A stretch of 12,965 nucleotides of DNA, taken from Acidobacteriota bacterium. Its GTDB lineage: Bacteria > Actinomycetota > Acidimicrobiia > Acidimicrobiales > UBA8190. The notes under the pieces are model-generated. The model searched no databases. It was not told the origin of the DNA and saw only the letters and a program-made list of their open reading frames with translations. The position numbers and the translations under genes were made by a program. The stretch is from positions 1 to 12,965 of the forward strand of contig JAGWNV010000044.1 in NCBI GenBank assembly GCA_028872975.1, in the 5' to 3' direction. Below are positions 1-6,277 of the stretch, piece by piece; position 1 is the stretch's first letter; each line of letters begins with the position of its first letter.

Positions 1-1675
1 CCTGGCCGATCCCCTCGACGGCGGCGAGGGCATCGGCGGGAGCGGCGACGATGGCGTCCATCGACCCGAAGGCGCCGGCCAGCGCCCGAGCACCGGTGGG
101 GCCGAGGTGCCGGATGCCGAGGGCGACCAGCAGCCTCGACAGGGGCCTCGCCTTCGAGGCATCGATGGCCTGGAGGAGGTTGTCGGCGGACAGCGCCGCC
201 ATCCGCTCGAGGGCCACGAGCCGGTCGCGTTCGAGGCGGTAGATGTCACCGGGGTCGGCGAGCATCCCCGCCTCGACGAACTGGACCACCCGCCGTTCCC
301 CCAGGCCCTCGATGTCCATGGCACCCCGGGAGGCGAAGTGGACGATCCGCTGGACACGCTGGGCCGGGCACTCCAGGTTGCTGCAGAAGGTGTCACTCTC
401 ACCGGGCAGCCGGACGAGGGGGTTCCCGCAGCTCGGGCAGGCGGTGGGGAACTTCCAGCGCCTCGTCCCCTTCTTCCGCTCGGCGAGGACGGGCCCGACC
501 ACCTCGGGGATCACGTCGCCCGCCTTCCGCACCACGACCACGTCGCCGGGACGGACGTCCTTGAGCCCGACCTGGTCCTCGTTGTGGAGCGTGGCCAGGC
601 CCACCGTGGACCCGCCCACGAAGACCGGCTCGAGGACGGCGAAGGGGGTGGCCCGGCCCGTGCGGCCGATCGAGACGTGGATGTCGAGGAGCCTCGTGCT
701 CCGCTCCTCAGGTGGGAATTTGAAGGCGATGGCCCACCGGGGGGCGTGGGAGGTGGCCCCCAGGCGGCGCTGGAGGGCGAGGTCGTCGACCTTCACGACC
801 ACCCCGTCGATCTCGTAGTCGAGGTCGTGACGGCGTTCCCGCCAGCCCGTGCAGAAGGCGAAGACCTCGTCGACACCATGGACGACCCGGATCTCGGGGT
901 TGACGGGGAGCCCGCACCGACGCAGGAGCTCGAGCGCCTCGCTGTGGCGGCCGAGGGCGGGGCCGCCCTCGAGGGCGCCGATCTGGTACGTCCAGATCGA
1001 CAGGTCCCGGCTGGCGGTGATCTTCGGGTCGTTCTGCCGCAGGGACCCAGCCGCCGAGTTCCGGGGGTTGGCGAAGGCCCGTTGGCCGGCCTCCATCTGC
1101 CGCCGGTTGAGTTCCTCGAAGGACGACACGGGCATGTACACCTCACCCCGGGCCTCGAGGACGGTGGGGATCGGCCCGAGGTCGGCCGGCCACCTGAGCC
1201 GATCGGGGACGGCGTCGATGGTGGCCACGTTGGCCGTCACGTCCTCGCCGGTGACCCCGTCGCCACGGGTGGCCGCCCGGACGAACCGGCCGTGGTCGAA
1301 GGTGAGCGACATGGCCAGGCCGTCGATCTTGAGCTCGCAGACGAAGTCGGCGGCGAGGGCCTCGGGGTCCACCCGGCCGATGCGAGCCGCCCAGGCCTCG
1401 AGCTCCCCCAGGTCCATGGCGTTGTCGAGGCTCATCATCGGCACGAGGTGCCGGGCGGGGGCGAACCGGGTCGTCGGCGCGCCCGCGACCCGCTGGGTGG
1501 GCGAGTCGGCGGTGACGAGCTCGGGATGCTCGGACTCGATCGCCCGGAGCTCCCGGACGAGGGCGTCGTAGTCGGCGTCGGTGATCTCCGGCGCGTCGAG
1601 CTCGTAGTACCGCCGGTCGTGATAGGCGATCTGGGCCCGCAGCTCCTCCAGCCGCTCCGCCGCGTCGATGGCCAT
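1..1675 (-). CDS. ligA: NAD-dependent DNA ligase LigA (partial, C-terminus beyond the left edge)
   Basis: This enzyme seals nicks in duplex DNA using NAD+ and joins Okazaki fragments. The visible 558 codons run from an ATG at 1675 to the window edge. Domain Ia lies at about residues 1-60, with the NMN-binding pattern YYELDAPEITDADYD at 23-37. The adenylation motif CELKIDGLA carries the nucleophile Lys116. The OB region follows, then a four-cysteine zinc finger (Cys413, Cys416, Cys431, Cys436) close to the E. coli LigA positions. Helix-hairpin-helix segments end at the edge with AVEGIGQ. Family members are about 670 residues, so the last HhH and the BRCT domain are missing only because of the window. 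The start is 13 bases after the mnmA stop, which suggests co-transcription. I see no strong ribosome binding site. The identification is secure. Confidence 0.97.
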   Translation of the reverse strand, partial: MAIDAAERLEELRAQIAYHDRRYYELDAPEITDADYDALVRELRAIESEHPELVTADSPTQRVAGAPTTRFAPARHLVPMMSLDNAMDLGELEAWAARIGRVDPEALAADFVCELKIDGLAMSLTFDHGRFVRAATRGDGVTGEDVTANVATIDAVPDRLRWPADLGPIPTVLEARGEVYMPVSSFEELNRRQMEAGQRAFANPRNSAAGSLRQNDPKITASRDLSIWTYQIGALEGGPALGRHSEALELLRRCGLPVNPEIRVVHGVDEVFAFCTGWRERRHDLDYEIDGVVVKVDDLALQRRLGATSHAPRWAIAFKFPPEERSTRLLDIHVSIGRTGRATPFAVLEPVFVGGSTVGLATLHNEDQVGLKDVRPGDVVVVRKAGDVIPEVVGPVLAERKKGTRRWKFPTACPSCGNPLVRLPGESDTFCSNLECPAQRVQRIVHFASRGAMDIEGLGERRVVQFVEAGMLADPGDIYRLERDRLVALERMAALSADNLLQAIDASKARPLSRLLVALGIRHLGPTGARALAGAFGSMDAIVAAPADALAAVEGIGQ

Positions 1676-1688
1676 GGGCCGAGCGTAC

Positions 1689-2753
1689 TTAGAGGGTCTG
1701 ACTCCCGAACGGGCCCGCCGCCAGGGCGGCGCCCAGGACGACCTCGGGCCGGCCGGCGTCGTAGAAGGCCACCGTCTGGCCCGGTGCCACCAGCCGCTGG
1801 GGCTCGTCGAACTCGAGGTCCTCGGTGCCGACGGTGCAGGGATGGGCGTCGCCGTGGGCGCTCGTCTGGGCGAGAACCCGGCGTCCGGGGGCGGGGGCAC
1901 CGGCCACCCAGGTGCACCGGCGGAAGGCCAGCCGGCGGCTCCGCGCCTGGTCGGCGCCGCCGACGGTGACGGTCCGGCGGTCGACGTCCACGGCGACGGC
2001 GAAGCGCCGGCCGCCGTCGGTGCCGTGGCCGAGACCCCGGCGCTGGCCGACGGTGACGAGCTCCACGGCCTCCACCCGGCCCACCTCCCGGCCCGACCCG
2101 CCTTCCACCACCACCCCGGGGTGCAACGCCAACCGGTCCCCCAGGAACCCGGACCGGCCGAGGCCCGAGTGGATGAAGCAGACGTCCTGGCTGTCGGGCT
2201 TGGCGGCCGTCGGGAGACCCCCGGCCCGGGCCGCCGCCCGCACCTCTTCCTTCTGCATCCTCCCCACGGGCAGGAGGAGGCTGGCCAACTGGCCGGCGTC
2301 GAGCATCGAGAGCACGTAGGACTGGTCCTTGGCCGGGTCGGCCCCCCGCAGGAGCCGGTGCCCGTTCGGGGACACCTCGACCCGGGCGTGGTGACCGGTG
2401 GCGAGGGCGTCGAAGCCCAGTCGCCGGGCCCGGTCGAGCAGGGCCCCGAACTTCACGTGCCGGTTGCACTCGATGCAGGGATTCGGGGTCTCGCCCCGGG
2501 CGTGGGCGGCCACGTACGGGGAGACGACGGTCTCCTCGAACAGGTCGGTCAGGTTGAACACGTGGTGGTCGACGCCCAACCGGCGGGCAACGGCACGGGC
2601 GTCCTCGACGTCGCCCACCGAGCAGCATCCCGAGTCGCCGACGCCTCCCCAGAGCTTGAGGGTGGCGCCCACGACGTCGTGACCCTCCTCGACCAGGGCT
2701 GCTGCCGCCACCGACGAGTCCACCCCGCCGGACATGGCGACGAGCACGCGCAC
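1689..2753 (-). CDS. mnmA: tRNA-specific 2-thiouridylase MnmA
   Basis: MnmA thiolates uridine 34 of Lys, Glu and Gln tRNAs, using ATP and sulfur relayed from a cysteine desulfurase. The 354-residue protein is full length for the family. It opens with the PP-loop SGGVDSSV at residues 8-15, which binds and activates ATP. The first catalytic cysteine is Cys96 in NPCIECNRHVKF and the second is Cys192 in SQDVCFI, matching Cys102 and Cys199 of E. coli. Other family signatures are TGHHAR and DPAKDQSYVL. The start is a GTG giving the typical N-terminus MRVLVAMSGG. The gene is divergent from the GGDEF gene and precedes ligA by 13 bases. A cysteine desulfurase gene, a likely sulfur source, is nearby on the same strand but is separated by the opposite-strand GGDEF gene. 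Confidence 0.97.
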   Translation of the reverse strand: MRVLVAMSGGVDSSVAAAALVEEGHDVVGATLKLWGGVGDSGCCSVGDVEDARAVARRLGVDHHVFNLTDLFEETVVSPYVAAHARGETPNPCIECNRHVKFGALLDRARRLGFDALATGHHARVEVSPNGHRLLRGADPAKDQSYVLSMLDAGQLASLLLPVGRMQKEEVRAAARAGGLPTAAKPDSQDVCFIHSGLGRSGFLGDRLALHPGVVVEGGSGREVGRVEAVELVTVGQRRGLGHGTDGGRRFAVAVDVDRRTVTVGGADQARSRRLAFRRCTWVAGAPAPGRRVLAQTSAHGDAHPCTVGTEDLEFDEPQRLVAPGQTVAFYDAGRPEVVLGAALAAGPFGSQTL

Positions 2754-2930
2754 GGCCGGAGCCTACGACCGGTGTCGGGCGGCGCCACCCGGAGCAAAAC
2801 GGCGGCCCAACGATGTACCACGCAAAGTGAAACCGACGAAAGGGGCCCTGTTGGAGGCCGTTCCAGAATCGCCACTCTCCGTCTGGGGCTTCCCACGCGG
2901 TGCCCTGGTGGCACACAATCGACCAAGCCA
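2754..2930. promoter_or_regulatory. Divergent intergenic region between mnmA and the GGDEF gene
   Basis: These 177 bases separate two divergent starts, so they must hold promoters for both directions. The stretch around 2795-2850 is more A-rich than the surrounding genes, which is usual for promoter DNA here. I cannot find a convincing -35/-10 pair on either strand. Two small inverted repeats are visible: GTGCC-CTGGT-GGCAC at 2900-2914, ending 16 bases before the GGDEF start, and CCAGA/TCTGG at 2863-2867 and 2882-2886. The first could be an operator or a small leader hairpin. This is inference from position only. Confidence 0.35.
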
Positions 2931-4388
2931 GTGTCCGTCACGCCCACCTCCCCACCCGTCGACCGCCGCAGGGAGCTCCTCCTCGAATGGGAGCGTCGCT
3001 GCCGCGCCCGGGGCGGCGTCGAGCACACCACCGGCGCCGACGCCCTCTTCCTCGTGACGGCCCTCGCCAACGCCCTGCGGTCCGGCGCCGAGACGCCCGA
3101 GCTCGGCAGGGCGGCCCGCACCTGGGGCGCCCGGTTCTCCGCACCGGCCGACGCCGTCACCGTCCTCTCCGTCCTCCGCGACACCGTCATCGACTGGGAC
3201 CGGGACCCCTCGGGCCGGCCCGCCGTGCAGGTCTCGGTGCTGAACCGCCTCTTCGACCAGATGACGATCGAGTCGGTCGACGCCGCCGCCGGCAACCTCC
3301 GGGCCGCCGCCCGCCACGACCCCCTCACCGGCTGCGCCAACCGGCGGGCCCTCGACGAGGACCTGCCCAGGGCCCTGTCGAGCGCCCAGCACTCCCGGCT
3401 CGATATGGCCGTCGCCGTGGTCGACCTCGACGGGCTCAAGCAGATCAACGACGCCGACGGCCACGCCGCCGGCGACGCCGCCCTCCGGGGCCTGGTCGTC
3501 GCCCTCCGAGGTGCCCTCCGGGAGGCCGACACCCTCTACCGGACCGGCGGCGACGAGTTCGTCGTCGTCGCCCCCTTCACCGACGGGGCCGGGGCCCGGG
3601 CCGTCATGCGGCGCGCCGAGCGGATGGGCGCTCCCGCCTTCAGCTGGGGCGTGGCCAGCATCGGCGACCGCCGGCCCGCCGGTGCCGGCACTGAGGAAGT
3701 AACCGACTGGGAGCTCTCCCCCCTGGCCCTGCTCGAAGCCGCCGACGCGGATCTCTCCGACCGCCGCCGGGCCGTCCGCCGGGAGGCAATCTGGGCCGCC
3801 CGGCGCCGGCGGTACACCGCCGCCGCCTCGGTGGCGGCCACCGTCGGCGTCACCGTCGGCATGTCGGGCCTGGCCATGGCCCTCGACGGCGGGGGGGCCG
3901 CCGTCACCCCCGCCGGCGCCCCGGCGACGACCGCGCCCGACACCAATTGGCAGGCCCTCCAGCACGTGCCGGTCCCGACGGGCCATCACGGGGCTCTTGG
4001 CCGTCACGGCGCCGTCCCGGGCGCCGTCACGAGCCTCTCCAACGTCCTGGGCGAGGACGTCCCGGCGCCGCCCACCTCCCCGGTCCCGCCGGCCGCCGGC
4101 GACGGGTCGACGGCCTCGGGGCCCTCCCTGCCCCTCATCGGCCAGATCGCCCCCACGAGCCCGGTGGTCCTCGTCTCGAGCGCCTCCCCCGGCGCCTCGA
4201 CACCGGTGGTGACGGCGGCGGTGCGGGTCGCCACCACCTCGACCGCGAAGGCCCCGGCCGGCCCCGGGAACTCGGCCAACGCCCCCGGGAACGGTCCCGG
4301 CGCCGCCGGGGACGCGGGGCAGTCGCAGGCGGGGACCACCCACGGACGATCCCCCCACGGCCCTTCCGGTCACGGCCGGGGTCACTGA
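2931..4388 (+). CDS. Membrane-anchored diguanylate cyclase (GGDEF domain) with long disordered C-terminal tail
   Basis: The predicted role is synthesis of cyclic di-GMP from two GTP. From the GTG at 2931 the protein has 485 residues. Residues 1-120 form a helical region I do not recognise. The GGDEF domain spans about 125-280: it begins HDPLTGCANRRALDEDL, has the metal-binding stretch DLDGLKQINDADGH (165-178) and an intact GGDEF at 206-210. The inhibitory-site motif RxxD (Arg197 to Asp200) is five residues before it, as in product-inhibited cyclases. Four arginines (291-294) precede one hydrophobic helix (296-318), then about 167 residues rich in Pro, Ala, Thr, Ser and Gly. The arginines suggest that the enzyme is cytoplasmic and the tail outside. 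The tail ends with His at 471, 476, 481 and 485. The start is the GTG after which G/C third positions dominate; no Shine-Dalgarno is visible, so translation may be leaderless. Confidence 0.88.
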   Translation: MSVTPTSPPVDRRRELLLEWERRCRARGGVEHTTGADALFLVTALANALRSGAETPELGRAARTWGARFSAPADAVTVLSVLRDTVIDWDRDPSGRPAVQVSVLNRLFDQMTIESVDAAAGNLRAAARHDPLTGCANRRALDEDLPRALSSAQHSRLDMAVAVVDLDGLKQINDADGHAAGDAALRGLVVALRGALREADTLYRTGGDEFVVVAPFTDGAGARAVMRRAERMGAPAFSWGVASIGDRRPAGAGTEEVTDWELSPLALLEAADADLSDRRRAVRREAIWAARRRRYTAAASVAATVGVTVGMSGLAMALDGGGAAVTPAGAPATTAPDTNWQALQHVPVPTGHHGALGRHGAVPGAVTSLSNVLGEDVPAPPTSPVPPAAGDGSTASGPSLPLIGQIAPTSPVVLVSSASPGASTPVVTAAVRVATTSTAKAPAGPGNSANAPGNGPGAAGDAGQSQAGTTHGRSPHGPSGHGRGH

Positions 4389-4405
4389 CGCGCTCGGCGC
4401 CTCAG
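4385..4405. terminator. Compact inverted repeat spanning two convergent stop codons
   Basis: The sequence is CTGACGCGC, loop TCG, then GCGCCTCAG. Eight of nine stem positions pair; the exception is C4389 opposite C4401. It covers the TGA of the GGDEF gene and the TGA of the cysteine desulfurase gene, which converge with 13 bases between them. A hairpin here could end transcription from both sides. No T-tract follows on either strand, so it would not be a classical intrinsic terminator. Part of the symmetry is automatic, because opposing TGA codons are self-complementary. Confidence 0.4.
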
Positions 4406-5547
4406 CGGCTGCGCAGCCGGGCCACCGCCTTCGGCACGACGGCGAGGGCGCGCTCGACGTCGGCCCCGGTGCTGTCCCAGCCGAGGGAGAACCGGATGGC
4501 CTGCCTGGCCCGCGCCGGGGAGAGGCCGAGCGACAGAAGGACGTGACTCGCCTCCAGGGCGCCGCTCGCACAGGCTGACCCCCCCGAGGCGCAGACCCCC
4601 TCCTGGTCGAGGAGGAGAAGCAGCTCCTCCTGATCGACCCCCTCGAACAGCAGGTGGCAGGTGCCGGGGAGCCGGCGGTCGCCGCCGGCGGTCTCCCGGG
4701 CGCCCTCGACCGACACCCGCAGGCCTTGGGCCAACCGGTCCCGGAGCCCCTCGACCCGCGCCGACTCCTCCGGGCGCGCCGACACCGCCGCCTGGAGCGC
4801 GGCGGCCATCCCGACGATGCCGGCCACGTGGTGGGTCCCCGGCCGCCGGTCCCGCTCCTGGCCGCCGCCGTGCATGAGCCGTGCCAGAACCGTCCCCCGA
4901 CGGACGACGAGCGCACCCACGCCCTTTGGACCGCCGAACTTGTGGGCCCCGAGCGAGACGAGCTGCACCTCCCCCGCATCGTCGGCGAGGTCGACCCAGG
5001 CGCCGGCGGCGACGGCGTCACTGTGGACGACGGCCTCCGGCGCGGCGCGCCTGACCCGGTCGGCGACCTCGGCGAGGGGCTGGAGGGTGCCGAGCTCGTT
5101 GTTGGCGAGCATCACCGACACGAGCCGGACGTCCCGATGGAGGAGCCCTTCGAGCGCCTCGAGGTCGAGGACCCCTTCCGGCGTGACCGGCACCGTCCGG
5201 CCCCCGCAGGCGGCCACGGCGTCGAGGACGGCGTGGTGCTCGAAGGCGGAGCACACCACCTCGCCCCCCGTGGCCGCACGGACCCCGAGGACGGCCATGT
5301 TGCAGGCCTCGGTCCCACCGGAGGTGAAGACGACCTCCCCGGGGTCGCACCCGACCAGGGTCCCCACCACCTCCCGGGCCTCGTCGACGGCGCGGAGGGC
5401 CCGGCGGGACACCGAGTGGCTCCCCGAGGGATTGCCGAAGTGCTCGGTCAGGTAGGGGAGCATGGCCGTCAGGGCCTCGGGGCGAAGGGGGGAGGTGGCG
5501 GCGTGGTCGAGATAGGCGAGGCCGTCGCGGCCGGCGGGAGCTGCCAT
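4402..5547 (-). CDS. iscS: Cysteine desulfurase, IscS/NifS family (class V aminotransferase fold)
   Basis: This PLP enzyme converts L-cysteine to alanine and a protein-bound persulfide that supplies sulfur for tRNA thiolation and Fe-S clusters. The 381-residue protein starts at an ATG and has the family order: YLDHAATSPL (12-21), FTSGGTEACNMAVLG (74-88), FEHHAVLDA with His104/His105, HSDAVA with Asp177 contacting the PLP ring, and GAHKFGGPKGVGAL with the PLP-binding Lys203. The sulfur-accepting cysteine is probably Cys326 in SGGSACASG. The glutamine usually three residues after the PLP-contacting Asp (Gln183 in E. coli IscS) is Ala180 here, which is unusual. MnmA, encoded on the same strand beyond the GGDEF gene, is a likely sulfur recipient. 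The membrane protein gene upstream ends 25 bases before this start. The symbol is a family call; a SufS-like or dedicated role is not excluded. Confidence 0.93.
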   Translation of the reverse strand: MAAPAGRDGLAYLDHAATSPLRPEALTAMLPYLTEHFGNPSGSHSVSRRALRAVDEAREVVGTLVGCDPGEVVFTSGGTEACNMAVLGVRAATGGEVVCSAFEHHAVLDAVAACGGRTVPVTPEGVLDLEALEGLLHRDVRLVSVMLANNELGTLQPLAEVADRVRRAAPEAVVHSDAVAAGAWVDLADDAGEVQLVSLGAHKFGGPKGVGALVVRRGTVLARLMHGGGQERDRRPGTHHVAGIVGMAAALQAAVSARPEESARVEGLRDRLAQGLRVSVEGARETAGGDRRLPGTCHLLFEGVDQEELLLLLDQEGVCASGGSACASGALEASHVLLSLGLSPARARQAIRFSLGWDSTGADVERALAVVPKAVARLRSR

Positions 5548-5572
5548 CGACCTCAGGGTATGCCCGCCCCGG

Positions 5573-6067
5573 TCAGGGCTTGGCCGTCATCACCACGAGG
5601 GCGGCCAGGAAGACGGCGAGGAGTAGGGCGCTCGCCACGGCGGCCCGCCCGCAGTCGCGGGCCAGGGGCTCCGCCTCGGCACGGTCGTCCCAGTGGTGGG
5701 CGACACGGCGCTGGATCCGCCGCTCGGCCGGCCACAGGACGACCTCGGCCAGGACCGCCCCCGCCAGCCACAGCCCGAGCCCGGCCATCACCCAGCCGTC
5801 GGTGGCGTCCCAGGCCCCCCCGCTGTCGGCGATGAGGCCGAACCCCAGGACCGGCACCGCGTAGAGGGCCCGGGCCGCCCAGTTCGTCCCGGGCCGGAAG
5901 TACCGGCGGAGCCCGGGGGCACCGGGGTCGTTGGAGCCCCGTCGCAGCCGCGCCGCCTGGACGCCGGTGACGGCGACGGCCCCGAAGCCCACCACGGCGG
6001 CGGCCACGTGGAGGAGGAGCAGGACGCTGTAGCCGGCACCGGCCGGAGGCACGGACCCCGAGGTCAC
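5573..6067 (-). CDS. Four-helix integral membrane protein, DUF2269-like
   Basis: The 164-residue protein has four likely membrane helices, at about residues 13-35, 66-80, 91-112 and 141-161. A basic loop follows helix 1 (RLRRGSNDPG) and a charged loop lies between helices 3 and 4 (ERRIQRRVAHHWDDRAEAE). Helix 1 carries LLLLHVAAAVVGFGA, which resembles the conserved N-terminal histidine helix of DUF2269 membrane proteins, although I cannot test this. No catalytic motif is visible and the function is unknown. The start is a GTG, and the protein begins MTSGSVPP. An upstream ATG near 6090 is out of frame. The gene ends 25 bases before the cysteine desulfurase start on the same strand, so the two are probably co-transcribed, which does not prove a shared role. 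Confidence 0.82.
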   Translation of the reverse strand: MTSGSVPPAGAGYSVLLLLHVAAAVVGFGAVAVTGVQAARLRRGSNDPGAPGLRRYFRPGTNWAARALYAVPVLGFGLIADSGGAWDATDGWVMAGLGLWLAGAVLAEVVLWPAERRIQRRVAHHWDDRAEAEPLARDCGRAAVASALLLAVFLAALVVMTAKP

Positions 6068-6169
6068 GGGGCGAAAGTGTCGCGCCTGCCATGAACCGGC
6101 TCGACGACGAAGAGGGATAGCGTGGGCAGTGGGCCGGCCGATTTCCCCGGCATGCCGGAGGGCGCATAG

Positions 6170-6185
6170 GTTACTGATGGGTAAC
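6170..6185. promoter_or_regulatory. Candidate operator GTTAC-N6-GTAAC upstream of galT
   Basis: Two perfect five-base half-sites are separated by TGATGG. The element overlaps TAnnnT-type -10 candidates on both strands, a position where a bound repressor could block transcription. It is AT-richer than its surroundings. No regulator gene is nearby to suggest a binding protein. Confidence 0.3.
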
Positions 6186-6264
6186 GAGGGGAAGCAGCGG
6201 AGTTCGGAGCGTCGGATGCCTGCATCGTCCTGGCCGTCTGCCTCCCCCCTCCCCGTCGTCCGCT

Positions 6265-6270
6265 GGAGGG
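6265..6270 (+). promoter_or_regulatory. Ribosome binding site of galT
   Basis: GGAGGG lies seven bases before the GTG at 6278. It is the clearest Shine-Dalgarno sequence in the window and fixes the galT start. Confidence 0.75.
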
Positions 6271-6277
6271 TCGGCAG

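Larger units (their letters stand above)
6068..6277. promoter_or_regulatory. Divergent intergenic region upstream of galT with three inverted repeats
   Basis: These 210 bases separate the divergent membrane protein and galT genes. Three inverted repeats stand out: a perfect 12-base palindrome CCGGCATGCCGG (6147-6158), GTTAC-N6-GTAAC (6170-6185), and GATGC-CT-GCATC (6215-6226). A possible -10 element for galT, TAGGTT at 6167-6172, fits the actinobacterial TAnnnT pattern and overlaps the second repeat. On the other strand TAACCT (6174 to 6169) also fits. No -35 box is evident; the first palindrome lies at about that distance. A polypyrimidine run occupies about 6239-6255. The repeats could be operators, but this is positional inference. 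Confidence 0.35.

Noticed and set aside
107..1969. Long plus-strand open frame of 620 codons, antisense to ligA and the end of mnmA
   Set aside because: The opposite strand encodes LigA and MnmA with all catalytic motifs. The translated frame is a Gly/Pro/Asp/Val-rich shadow with no recognisable domain, as expected in GC-rich DNA with few stops.
1668..2930. Upstream open continuation of the GGDEF frame, giving an apparent 906-residue protein
   Set aside because: This part is antisense to mnmA and has shadow composition. The codon pattern of a real gene begins near the GTG at 2931.
4233..4388. Gly/Pro/His-rich 3' end of the GGDEF gene as a separate small gene or DNA repeat
   Set aside because: It is in frame with the GGDEF domain without a break, and the similarity between units is at the level of a few residues, not a DNA repeat.
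2763..5021. Minus-strand open frame of 752 codons antisense to the GGDEF gene and overlapping the cysteine desulfurase
   Set aside because: It crosses a convergent gene junction, has Gly/Arg-rich low-complexity sequence, and both overlapping genes have clear family motifs in other frames.
4654..5835. Plus-strand open frame of 393 codons antisense to the cysteine desulfurase and the membrane protein
   Set aside because: It has shadow composition and no motif; the minus-strand genes explain the region fully.
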